From positions 1 to 15,283 of the forward strand of contig JAIFMH010000159.1 in assembly GCA_020048595.1 (NCBI GenBank): DNA of 15,283 nucleotides, written 5' to 3'. Shown piece after piece: positions 7,437 to 15,283 of this stretch (position 1 is the stretch's first letter; each line of letters begins with the position of its first letter). Position numbers and translations under genes: made by a program. The notes under the pieces were generated by a model. The model did not search any database, had not been told where the DNA came from, and was given only the letters and a program-made list of their open reading frames with translations. The stretch comes from Bacteroidota bacterium (lineage in GTDB: Bacteria > Bacteroidota > Bacteroidia > Bacteroidales > UBA4417).

Positions 7437-7505
7437 ATCAAAAAACCGGTTAGCATATTATTAATCATACTATTCACCCTGCTGCTTACGCCGCTGGCTG
7501 CATTT
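7437..7505 (+). other. Likely N-terminal membrane anchor of TamB upstream of the first ATG
   Basis: The tamB frame stays open upstream of the ATG at 7506 as far as the stop at 7410-7412. From 7437 it reads I-KK-P-V-S followed by a strongly hydrophobic run (SILLIILFTLLLTPLAAF) that joins directly to MMLRSAPVQTYLAHQ. This has the form expected of a TamB N-terminus, with a basic start, one membrane helix, then the periplasmic domain. No ATG, GTG or TTG exists in frame between 7413 and 7505; the codon directly before KK is ATC (7437-7439). So either a rare AUC start is used or the start codon has been lost or misread. Confidence 0.55.
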
Positions 7506-10500
7506 ATGATGCTGCGTTCTGCCCCTGTTCAGACTTACCTGGCACATCAGGTAGCAAAGTATCTTTCGAGCGAGCTTAATACCGAAGTAGTTATAGGAAA
7601 TTTCAGGCTGAACTGGTTTCTGGAAGCTGTGATTACCGATATAAAAATTTCAGATAAACACAATAAGGTAATATTACAGGCTAAAAAAATACGGGCTGAT
7701 GTTAAATCCATTGATTTTAATAACCGCAATCTCATCCTCAATGACATTTCACTCACCGAAGCCGATATTAACCTGATTTATTACCAAAGTGACAGCAGTT
7801 TGAACCTACAATTTATTGTTGATTATTTTGCCTCACCGGTTGTGGATACAACCTATTCAGAGCCCTGGCGGCTGAGGATCAATAATGCAAAACTGATAGG
7901 ATCGCATTTTGCTTTCCGTGATGAGCGGTACATGAGTCCGGGAAAAGGCATTGATTTTTCCGATATGGATTTATCCAGACTCAATATCGAAGTCAAAGAT
8001 ATTTTGGTTCAGGGCGATAGCATCCTTGCTGATATAAAACAGTTCAAACTTAGTGAGAAAAGTGGATTCCGTCTCGATGATTTTTCAACACAGGCAATCA
8101 TTTGTCCGAAAGGTATAAATGCCAGCAATCTGCAGATTACAACTGAAAACAGCAGGCTTACACTTGACTTGAAGTTTGAATATAATCAGTGGGATGCATT
8201 TAATTACTTTCTGGATAGTATCAGAATTACAGCAGATGTAGATCCTTCACAGCTCGATATGCGCGATATTGTTTACTTTGCTCCGGATGTGGATGGAATG
8301 GCAGAAATTTTCGATTTTTCAGGGAAAATAAGGGGAACAGTTTCATCTTTCACCGCAAAGGATTTTCAATTTGCATTCGGGAATTTTACTTCATTCAAGG
8401 GCAATATTAATATGAATGGTTTGCCAAACATTGAAGAAACATTTATTAACCTTAAAACAGATGAGTTTTATACCAACATATCAGATATTCAATCGTTTAC
8501 TCTTCCTTATTCGGAAGGACCTAACACAATTGTATTGCCCGAAGCCGTTCAAAAGCTTGGAAATGTAAGTGTAAACGGACGGTTTACCGGTTTCTATAAC
8601 GATTTTGTTTCTAAAGCAACATTCATTACCGATGTAGGGCAGCTTACAACTGATATCCTGCTTACCAATAACAGGAAAACTAAAAATTATGAGTATGATG
8701 GTAAAATCCTGGTTGATGGATTTAATGCCGGCAAAGTTCTTGAAGTTGAAGAAATCGGAACATTAGATTTGTATGCCACTATTAAAGGGAAAAACTTTTC
8801 GCCTGACAAAGCAGATCTTACCATCAAAGGCGAGATAACCAATCTGCAATATGAAAGCAACACTATTGGGCTGATTAATATTGATGGTGAATATAAACGC
8901 AAACGCTTTACAGGAGGAGTGTATGTAAATGATCAGCTTTTAGGTTTAAATTTCTTAGGTTCAGCAGATTTTTCGGAGGAGTTGCCGGCTTTTGACTTTA
9001 AAGCTGACATTACTCATGCTAACCTTGCCAAACTTAACCTGATTACAAGTGACTCTATTGTTTTACTCTCAACAAGTACTGATTTCAGGTTTCAGGGTAA
9101 TACAATTGATAACCTGATTGGTGCATTACGCTTCAGCAATACACGATTTACAATGGGCAAGAAAACCCTGAATATGAATGACTTGTCTGTTACAACCACT
9201 TCCCTGGGAAATGGAGGAAAGCGAATGCAACTGAATAGTGATTTTGTTAATGCGGTATTCTCGGGGCAGTATACGTTTGATGATATGGCAGACTATTTGA
9301 AGATGGTTTTTACTGAGTTTCTGCCTTCACTTACTCCCGGAGAAACATTACCAGCCAGGTTAGAAAGAGGCAGTTTTGATTATACTATCCAATTGCATCA
9401 CACAGATTCGGTAACCGAAATGTTTTTGCCATGGCTAAAAATTAATGCCAATACGGTTATTTCGGGAACATTTGATCCGGGTATTGGTCTTGTAAATGTA
9501 AACGGTCGTTCGCCGTTGCTGGTATTGAACGGAATTGCACTTCACGACTGGTCGCTTACCGGCTCATCAGTTAATAAAAGCCTGGCAGTGCGAATGGATT
9601 GTAACTGGATAAATATGTCGGAATCAAAACTTAACGACACAAGTCTTAAAAGGATTGAGCAGTTCCGGTTTCAGGCTGAGGCTTCCGATGATAGTGTTAA
9701 GTTTGGAATCAGATGGGATGACAAAACAGCAGATGATCACAATAAAGGAGATATCTCAGGTGCAGTTTCGTTTAAACAAAATCCGCGCCTGACTTTCCGA
9801 ATAGACGATGCGGTAATAAAGATCAACGATACTGTATGGAAATCAGTTCCCGGCAACCTGGTAACTTTTGATACAACTTACATCGAAGCCCGTAATTTTG
9901 GATTTACCAATAAAGACAGGCATATTATTTTAAATGGATCTGTTTCTACTGATCCGCTAAGTCAGATGGTACTCGACATCAAGGATTTCAATATTTCGCA
10001 TTTCGATGTGCTGTTGCAAAATGCAGGAATTGACCTGGACGGATATGTAAACGGGAAAGTGAGTTTTTCGGAACTCTATTCAATACCGAGGGTTGCAGCT
10101 GATATTACTATTAAAAAGTTCGGGTTTAACCACGAAAGCTTGGGAGATGCTGCTATCAACAGTTATTGGGATAATGAAAAAAAATTACTTGCTATAGATA
10201 TGCAGGTTATTTATGTTGGAAATGTAGCAACACATTACCCGATAAAGATAGTTGGCGATATTTATCCGGAAAGAGAACATGATAACTTTGATCTGAAAAT
10301 TGATGTTGATAATTTAAAAGTACGCACTGTAGAACCGTTTCTGTCGGATATTTTTTCACGCATGAGAGGATATACTTCCGGTGCATTAACACTTACAGGC
10401 GACTTTTCGGATCCTGTTCTTAAAGGGCAGGTTAAGCTGATGCGAACAGAATTACTGGTGAATTACCTGAGGACATCCTATTCGTTTACCGGAGATTTTA

Positions 10501-11891
10501 ATTTTGATAAGGATAAAATGTGGTTTAAGGATATTGAACTGAGAGACTCCACATTTGGCAAAGGCGTTGTAACCGGAACTATATACCACAAGGCATTTTC
10601 GGATTGGGCATTGGATATTGATCTGAAAGCTGACAATCTGGCTGCACTTAACACAACATACAATCCTGTTGAAATGTACTATGGCCGGGCTAAAGCAACG
10701 GGAACAATGACGCTGAAAGGTTCCATTGATGACCTGGTACTGAAAGCAAATGTTAGCTCTGAGAAAGGAACAGCAGTTGTAATTCCAATCAGTTTTTCGC
10801 GGAACATTTCAGAAAATAGTTTTATTCAATATCGAAAACACGGAGACGCTGAAGAAGAAGTGGCTATTACTCCGTATGAGCCTTCGGTGCTCTCGCTGCA
10901 ACTTGGTCTTGATGTTAAGCGAAATGCCGACCTAAGCATTATTTTACCGTACAATATGGGCTCCATTGATGTTCGTGGCGACGGACTGATAAATATGGGA
11001 ATTGACACACGCGGGGAATACTCTATGTATGGCAATTACATTATGGATAACGGAACCTTTCTGTTTAATTTCGAAAATATCCTGAAGAAAAATTTCCAGA
11101 TTGTAAAAGGAGGATCCATTACTTTTAATGGGAGTCCGTATGATGCAAATATTAAACTTGAAGCTGTTTATAAAGTTAAAACATCGTTGTCAGGCTTGCC
11201 CGAACTTACAACCGAGCAACAAAGCATGCGTATCAATGTTAATTGTATTATCGCTTTATCAAATGATTTGTATAATCCTGATATCAGGTTCAGTATCTCG
11301 CTGCCCGACGCGACTGAAGACCTGAAGCGAAACATTTTTGGCATCATTGATACTACAAATGCCCTTGAAATGAATCAACAGATGATCTCATTGCTCGTAC
11401 TAAATACATTCAGTTCTTCTTCCGGGATCAATAATCCTGCTGCTTCCCTGGGTATATCATCGTATGAAATCCTCAGTGCCCAGCTTAGCCGGATGCTTTC
11501 GCAGATATCAAAAGATTTTGATATTGGTGTAAATTACAGGCCCGGAGATCAGCTTTCGCCACAGGAACTGGAACTGGCATTATCTACACAATTGTTTGAC
11601 AATAGAGTCACTATCGACGGGGCCGTTGGCATGAACACATACAACAATGCAAGCCAAACTACACAAGTAATAGGCGATGTATTGGTTGAAGTAAAAATAA
11701 CCGAAGATGGAAGGTTCCGCTTTAAAGCTTTTAACCGCACCAACACAGGCAGCGACGTACTGTATTCAACATATTCACCTTATACTCAGGGTGTAGGTAT
11801 TATATTTCGCAAGGAATTTAATGGATTTAAGGATTTATTCAAACGCACAAAAAGGGCTAAAGTGCCGGATAAAAAGGCAGCCGTAAAATAG
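7506..11891 (+). CDS. tamB: TamB-family translocation/assembly module protein
   Basis: A very large AsmA/TamB-type protein (1461 residues from the first ATG) thought to span the periplasm as a long beta-rich groove, serving outer-membrane protein assembly and/or lipid transport between membranes. The central part consists of many beta-strand-rich repeats of the form LxLxGxF/LxIxD. The C-terminal third carries the TamB (DUF490) domain: GTMTLKGSIDDLVLKANVSS, then DTRGEYSMYGNYIMDNGTFL near residue 1173, QIVKGGSITFNGSPYDANI near 1200, LPDATEDLKRNIFG, and a closing segment with NTYNNASQTTQ and GRFRFKAFNRTN. The final residues are basic. The ATG at 7506 falls just after a hydrophobic stretch encoded in frame upstream, so the annotated start probably omits the membrane anchor; with it the protein would be about 1484 residues. 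It is divergent from tsaD with about 150 bp between them. No tamA-like gene is in the window. Confidence 0.92.
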   Translation: MMLRSAPVQTYLAHQVAKYLSSELNTEVVIGNFRLNWFLEAVITDIKISDKHNKVILQAKKIRADVKSIDFNNRNLILNDISLTEADINLIYYQSDSSLNLQFIVDYFASPVVDTTYSEPWRLRINNAKLIGSHFAFRDERYMSPGKGIDFSDMDLSRLNIEVKDILVQGDSILADIKQFKLSEKSGFRLDDFSTQAIICPKGINASNLQITTENSRLTLDLKFEYNQWDAFNYFLDSIRITADVDPSQLDMRDIVYFAPDVDGMAEIFDFSGKIRGTVSSFTAKDFQFAFGNFTSFKGNINMNGLPNIEETFINLKTDEFYTNISDIQSFTLPYSEGPNTIVLPEAVQKLGNVSVNGRFTGFYNDFVSKATFITDVGQLTTDILLTNNRKTKNYEYDGKILVDGFNAGKVLEVEEIGTLDLYATIKGKNFSPDKADLTIKGEITNLQYESNTIGLINIDGEYKRKRFTGGVYVNDQLLGLNFLGSADFSEELPAFDFKADITHANLAKLNLITSDSIVLLSTSTDFRFQGNTIDNLIGALRFSNTRFTMGKKTLNMNDLSVTTTSLGNGGKRMQLNSDFVNAVFSGQYTFDDMADYLKMVFTEFLPSLTPGETLPARLERGSFDYTIQLHHTDSVTEMFLPWLKINANTVISGTFDPGIGLVNVNGRSPLLVLNGIALHDWSLTGSSVNKSLAVRMDCNWINMSESKLNDTSLKRIEQFRFQAEASDDSVKFGIRWDDKTADDHNKGDISGAVSFKQNPRLTFRIDDAVIKINDTVWKSVPGNLVTFDTTYIEARNFGFTNKDRHIILNGSVSTDPLSQMVLDIKDFNISHFDVLLQNAGIDLDGYVNGKVSFSELYSIPRVAADITIKKFGFNHESLGDAAINSYWDNEKKLLAIDMQVIYVGNVATHYPIKIVGDIYPEREHDNFDLKIDVDNLKVRTVEPFLSDIFSRMRGYTSGALTLTGDFSDPVLKGQVKLMRTELLVNYLRTSYSFTGDFNFDKDKMWFKDIELRDSTFGKGVVTGTIYHKAFSDWALDIDLKADNLAALNTTYNPVEMYYGRAKATGTMTLKGSIDDLVLKANVSSEKGTAVVIPISFSRNISENSFIQYRKHGDAEEEVAITPYEPSVLSLQLGLDVKRNADLSIILPYNMGSIDVRGDGLINMGIDTRGEYSMYGNYIMDNGTFLFNFENILKKNFQIVKGGSITFNGSPYDANIKLEAVYKVKTSLSGLPELTTEQQSMRINVNCIIALSNDLYNPDIRFSISLPDATEDLKRNIFGIIDTTNALEMNQQMISLLVLNTFSSSSGINNPAASLGISSYEILSAQLSRMLSQISKDFDIGVNYRPGDQLSPQELELALSTQLFDNRVTIDGAVGMNTYNNASQTTQVIGDVLVEVKITEDGRFRFKAFNRTNTGSDVLYSTYSPYTQGVGIIFRKEFNGFKDLFKRTKRAKVPDKKAAVK

Positions 11892-11989
11892 TATTGTGCT
11901 TATTGAGAATAAATCGCAGCGCATTTTGAATTCATTGAAAAGTATCTGAAATTTGAGGTTATCAACAAACCCTTTTGCGTTTTCAATCC

Positions 11990-12020
11990 TTCGGGTAATG
12001 GGTTAAAATGCCTACCTTAG
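11990..12020 (+). promoter_or_regulatory. Candidate Bacteroidota-type promoter before the helicase gene
   Basis: A TACCTTAG box (12013-12020) matches the Bacteroidota -7 consensus TAnnTTTG in all but one fixed position. TTCG (11990-11993) lies 19 bp upstream, the usual spacing, and differs from the -33 TTTG by one base. Transcription would begin within a few bases of the GTG start at 12025, giving a leaderless or nearly leaderless mRNA, which is unusual for a GTG start. The match could be by chance. Confidence 0.35.
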
Positions 12021-12024
12021 CAAG

Positions 12025-15000
12025 GTGAATTCAACTCATAATTTTTCGGTATATAAATCCTCCGCCGGTTCAGGGAAAACCTACACCCTTGTGCGTGAAT
12101 ATATTGCATTAGCCTTGCAGTCACCTGCTTATTTCAGGCATATACTGGCCATTACCTTCACAAACAAGGCGGCGAATGAAATGAAACAGCGTATCGTTCA
12201 GGGACTTGTGCAACTTGCTGATCCGGTTACACATGCCAGTGGTGCTGTAATAAAGTTTATGCAACCTGACCTGGTAAAAGCAACCGGATATTCTGATAGT
12301 GAAGTTACCAAACGTGCCCAGGCAGTTCTTACCCGGATTTTACACGAGTACGACGATTTTTCAGTTCGCACTATTGATAGTTTTGTATCACGCATTATCC
12401 GCACGTTCGCTCATGATCTGCACCTGCCGGTTGATTTCGAAATTGAAATGGACCGCGACCTCATGCTCGACGAAGCCGTCGAACAACTTATCAGCAAAGC
12501 CGGTATCGATAAAGACCTTACAAGTATTCTTATTGATTTTACCGAAGCTAAAGCCGATGACGAAAAAAGCTGGCAGATTGAAAGCGACATCAAAAAAACT
12601 GCAGGATTCCTCTTTTCGGAAGGAAGCCAGCATTTTATCGATAAATTACATGAAATTCCACCGGCACGATTAAATGAAATTGCCAAAGAAATCAGGCAGA
12701 TCCGAAAAACTTTCGAAGACAGTATTGTAAATCAGGCGCAATCCGCTAAAAAACTTATTATTGATAACAGTATTGACAATGCTTCCTTTGCCCGCGGCAC
12801 AAGCGGAATAGGCGGATATTTTTTCAAACTTGCCGATGGAATTATTGGAAATCCAAACAGTTATGTGCTGGCAGCTATCAACGAAAACAAATGGATTGCA
12901 GCCAAAGCCGATGCCATTCAGATATCAGCCATTAACTCAATAAAAGATCAGCTGACAGATATTTATCACCGCTGTAATGCATTGATGGAGAAAGGATCGA
13001 CACGTTACACTTTGCTGGGAATGATTGAAAAAAATATTTTCCAGATGGGCGTGCTGAGTGCCATGGAAACGGAAATTGACACCATCCGCCGGGAAAAGAA
13101 GATTCTGCATATTTCCGAATTCAATAAGCGGATAACTGATATTATTCTGAAAGAGCCTGTGCCGTTTATTTATGAACGTATTGGAGAAAAATACTATAAT
13201 TACCTGATTGATGAATTCCAGGATACATCAGAACTGCAATGGAAAAACCTGCTTCCCTTAATTGGCGATTCCCTGGCTTACGGACGATATAACCTGGTAG
13301 TCGGTGATGGGAAACAAGCTATTTACCGTTTTCGCAACGGACAGGTAGAACAATTTATGATGCTTCCTGCCTTGCCTGATAATTATGAAAAGGAAGTTTT
13401 TGGTGATGCTGAACAAGCACTTGGTTCAAATTACAATCCCAAAGTGCTGAAAAGCAACTTCCGGTCCCTGCCTGAAATCATAAAATTCAATAACGACTTT
13501 TTCGGATTTCTTTCAAATCAGTTAAGCACGGGATTCCAGTCCATTTATAATGATCACACTCAGGAAACCTCACCGGATAAAACGGGAGGTTTGGTCTCGG
13601 TTGAATTCCTGCCATATCGTTCCAGAGCTGAATTTGATGAACTTAATATTAAACGGGTTCACGATCTGGTAATTGATCTCAATGACAAAGGTTTTGCAAA
13701 TGCTGATATTGCTATCCTAACCCGCTCGAATCGGGAAGGCAGCATTATAGCCCGCTACCTGATGTCGAAGGGAATCAGTGTCGTTTCCGCCGAAGCGCTG
13801 CTTTTATCAGCATCTCCGGAAGTTAATTTTGTGGTAATGGTTCTTCAGCACATTGCCAACCCACAAAATCTTGTTGCTATAGCCGGCATTCTGAACGAAC
13901 TAATCCGTAAAGGAAAACTAAATACTTCGTTAATACAGAATTTCCCGGTTTCGAAAACAGAAAGATTTTCGCTTGAGAAAGTTTTGTCAGATGGGAATAT
14001 CGAATTCAATATCAAATCGTTACGCGGATTACCATTATATGATCTTTGCGAAGAGATTATCCGTCTTTTTAAATTGAATACCGGTGATTATGATATTTAC
14101 CTCCAGTTTTTCCTTGATTTTGCCAATAAAGTTTCGGCACGCCAGGGCACGCACCTGGCTGACCTGCTCGAAGCCTGGGACGAAAAGAAAGGAAAACTTT
14201 CGGTTGTTGTCCCTGAAGGAATTGATGCCATCCGCATCATGACGATTCACAAATCCAAAGGATTGGAATTCCCGGTTGTAATCTGGCCTATGGCAACCGA
14301 AAAACTTAAAACTACATTCGATCAGCTTTGGGTTGACCTGGCTGATGATGTTGTGCCTGGATTGCATGTCGCCTTATTGCAAACAGGCTTAAGCATGGAA
14401 GATGTTGGCTATTCAGACCAATACCAGAAAGAGCGTAACAGTTCGATGCTGGATATGATCAACCTGATTTATGTTGCTTTTACGCGACCTGCTGAGCGTT
14501 TATACATTATTTCGCGCGAACCGGGAAAAGGAGATCCGAATAACCTACCCAACCTTCTGACCCAGTATATTGAAAGTACTTCAGAGGAATGGACTCAGGA
14601 AGGTGATGTATATTTCAGAGGCATTGACGAACATGTTCTGAAACCGGCGAAACCAATGCCCGGATCCAATATGCTTTCGTCCATGATTTCATCGCCCTGG
14701 CAGGGAAGGATTAAAATTGCCCGTCGTGCCCCGGTTTACTGGAGTACCGATCAATCTAAAAACAAACAGGCATGGGGAACATTGATTCACGATACATTGG
14801 CTGCCATCCGCACGAAAGATGATATTTTGGAAATAGTTACTAAACAGGGGTTAGTTAATATGCTTGATGACGAGCAAACAGAATTACTGTTAAACAGAGT
14901 AACTGCAACTGTCAATCACGATCTTCTGAAAGATTATTTTAAAGAGAATGTTCAGCTTAAACCCGAAGCCGGAATCCTGACACCCAAGGGCGATGTTTTC

Positions 15001-15204
15001 CGTCCCGACCGTGTAATTTTCAATAAAAATGAAACCATAATTATGGAATTCAAAACCGGGTTACCGAAACCCGGGCACGAAATTCAGTTAAACAATTATG
15101 GTGATATCCTTCTGCAAATGGGCTATCCCGGTATCAGGAAGTTGTTGGTTTATCTGGATGAAACAATTACCGTGAAGAACCTGAATCCGGGAGAGTTATT
15201 CTAA
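12025..15204 (+). CDS. addA: AddA/RecB-like UvrD-family helicase with C-terminal nuclease
   Basis: An SF1A helicase-nuclease of the AddA/RecB kind, which with an AddB-type partner unwinds and resects double-strand breaks for recombination. Helicase motifs in order: Walker A AGSGKT (residues 14-19), Ia AITFTNKAANEMK, Walker B DEFQDTS (396-402), III VGDGKQAIYRFR (426-437), IV KSNFRS (476-481), V MTIHKSKGLEF (739-749) and VI VAFTRPAERL (817-826). The C-terminal PD-(D/E)XK domain appears intact, with H922 (WGTLIHD), D995 (RPDRV), E1008-x-K1010 (MEFKTG) and the QLNNY motif (Q1021, Y1025). I therefore expect both helicase and nuclease activity. The 1059 residues are shorter than B. subtilis AddA but fit Bacteroidota forms. 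The start is GTG at 12025, the only canonical start after the in-frame stop at 12004-12006 that keeps the N-terminus just ahead of Walker A. Only 79 bases follow the stop, so a downstream partner cannot be seen. The exact label AddA versus RecB is uncertain. Confidence 0.92.
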   Translation: MNSTHNFSVYKSSAGSGKTYTLVREYIALALQSPAYFRHILAITFTNKAANEMKQRIVQGLVQLADPVTHASGAVIKFMQPDLVKATGYSDSEVTKRAQAVLTRILHEYDDFSVRTIDSFVSRIIRTFAHDLHLPVDFEIEMDRDLMLDEAVEQLISKAGIDKDLTSILIDFTEAKADDEKSWQIESDIKKTAGFLFSEGSQHFIDKLHEIPPARLNEIAKEIRQIRKTFEDSIVNQAQSAKKLIIDNSIDNASFARGTSGIGGYFFKLADGIIGNPNSYVLAAINENKWIAAKADAIQISAINSIKDQLTDIYHRCNALMEKGSTRYTLLGMIEKNIFQMGVLSAMETEIDTIRREKKILHISEFNKRITDIILKEPVPFIYERIGEKYYNYLIDEFQDTSELQWKNLLPLIGDSLAYGRYNLVVGDGKQAIYRFRNGQVEQFMMLPALPDNYEKEVFGDAEQALGSNYNPKVLKSNFRSLPEIIKFNNDFFGFLSNQLSTGFQSIYNDHTQETSPDKTGGLVSVEFLPYRSRAEFDELNIKRVHDLVIDLNDKGFANADIAILTRSNREGSIIARYLMSKGISVVSAEALLLSASPEVNFVVMVLQHIANPQNLVAIAGILNELIRKGKLNTSLIQNFPVSKTERFSLEKVLSDGNIEFNIKSLRGLPLYDLCEEIIRLFKLNTGDYDIYLQFFLDFANKVSARQGTHLADLLEAWDEKKGKLSVVVPEGIDAIRIMTIHKSKGLEFPVVIWPMATEKLKTTFDQLWVDLADDVVPGLHVALLQTGLSMEDVGYSDQYQKERNSSMLDMINLIYVAFTRPAERLYIISREPGKGDPNNLPNLLTQYIESTSEEWTQEGDVYFRGIDEHVLKPAKPMPGSNMLSSMISSPWQGRIKIARRAPVYWSTDQSKNKQAWGTLIHDTLAAIRTKDDILEIVTKQGLVNMLDDEQTELLLNRVTATVNHDLLKDYFKENVQLKPEAGILTPKGDVFRPDRVIFNKNETIIMEFKTGLPKPGHEIQLNNYGDILLQMGYPGIRKLLVYLDETITVKNLNPGELF

Positions 15205-15214
15205 AGATTTAGCT

Positions 15215-15266
15215 AAAATTCAAATCTCAAGTCCCAAATTCCAAATCAAAATTCAAAATTCAAATA
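15215..15266. repeat. AT-rich spacer of repeated short words
   Basis: After the helicase stop codon the DNA consists of variants of aaattcaaat and caaattcc / caaatc repeated imperfectly. A similar word mix (aaaatccc, gtccc, aaaaatc) occurs in the gap at about 5915-5935. It contains no open reading frame and no hairpin. It looks like a simple-sequence intergenic spacer, and the window ends inside it. Confidence 0.5.
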
Positions 15267-15283
15267 GCCAAAATAACTCTCGT

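Noticed and set aside
14035..14367. Minus-strand open frame of 110 codons inside the helicase gene
   Set aside because: It lies opposite conserved helicase motif V, has no recognisable domain or start context, and is explained by the plus-strand gene.

Overview
The window looks like an ordinary chromosomal stretch of a Bacteroidota (Bacteroidetes) bacterium, probably an environmental or anaerobic member of the Bacteroidales/Marinilabiliales type. The evidence is a topoisomerase IV A subunit with a long acidic and Lys/Pro/Glu-rich tail, a very large TamB divergent from tsaD, an AddA-like helicase-nuclease beginning with a short N-terminus and a Walker A motif, two lipoproteins with type II signal peptides, moderately AT-rich DNA, and no clear Shine-Dalgarno sequences before the starts. 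The phylum call is inference from gene families; no rRNA or other direct marker is present.

Layout. Positions 3-2462 hold the 3' part of parC, whose 5' end lies outside the window. Positions 2467-2586 carry three near-identical palindromes spaced about 46 bp apart. Next comes a class A flavodiiron protein gene (2611-3825), and then two paralogous lipoprotein genes of unknown function (3857-4681 and 4829-5764). All of these are on the plus strand. After a 286-bp AT-rich gap, ppnP (6051-6332, plus) meets tsaD (6329-7348, minus) tail to tail, with a 4-bp overlap shared by both stop codons. tamB (7506-11891, plus) is divergent from tsaD. An addA-like helicase-nuclease (12025-15204, plus) follows, and the last 79 bases are an AT-rich spacer of repeated short words.

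The genes are mostly housekeeping and do not form one pathway. parC resolves chromosome links, fprA detoxifies O2 or NO, ppnP splits nucleosides, tsaD makes the tRNA t6A modification, tamB serves outer-membrane biogenesis, and the addA-like enzyme processes DNA double-strand breaks. The lipoprotein pair is the only part without a recognisable function.

I see no clear sign of a new defence, mobile or biosynthetic system. The points most worth a second look are: (a) the palindrome triplet between parC and fprA; (b) tamB, whose membrane anchor is encoded in frame upstream of the first ATG with no canonical start codon; (c) the ParC tail, which ends in a beta-clamp-binding-like pentapeptide; and (d) the tandem unknown lipoproteins.
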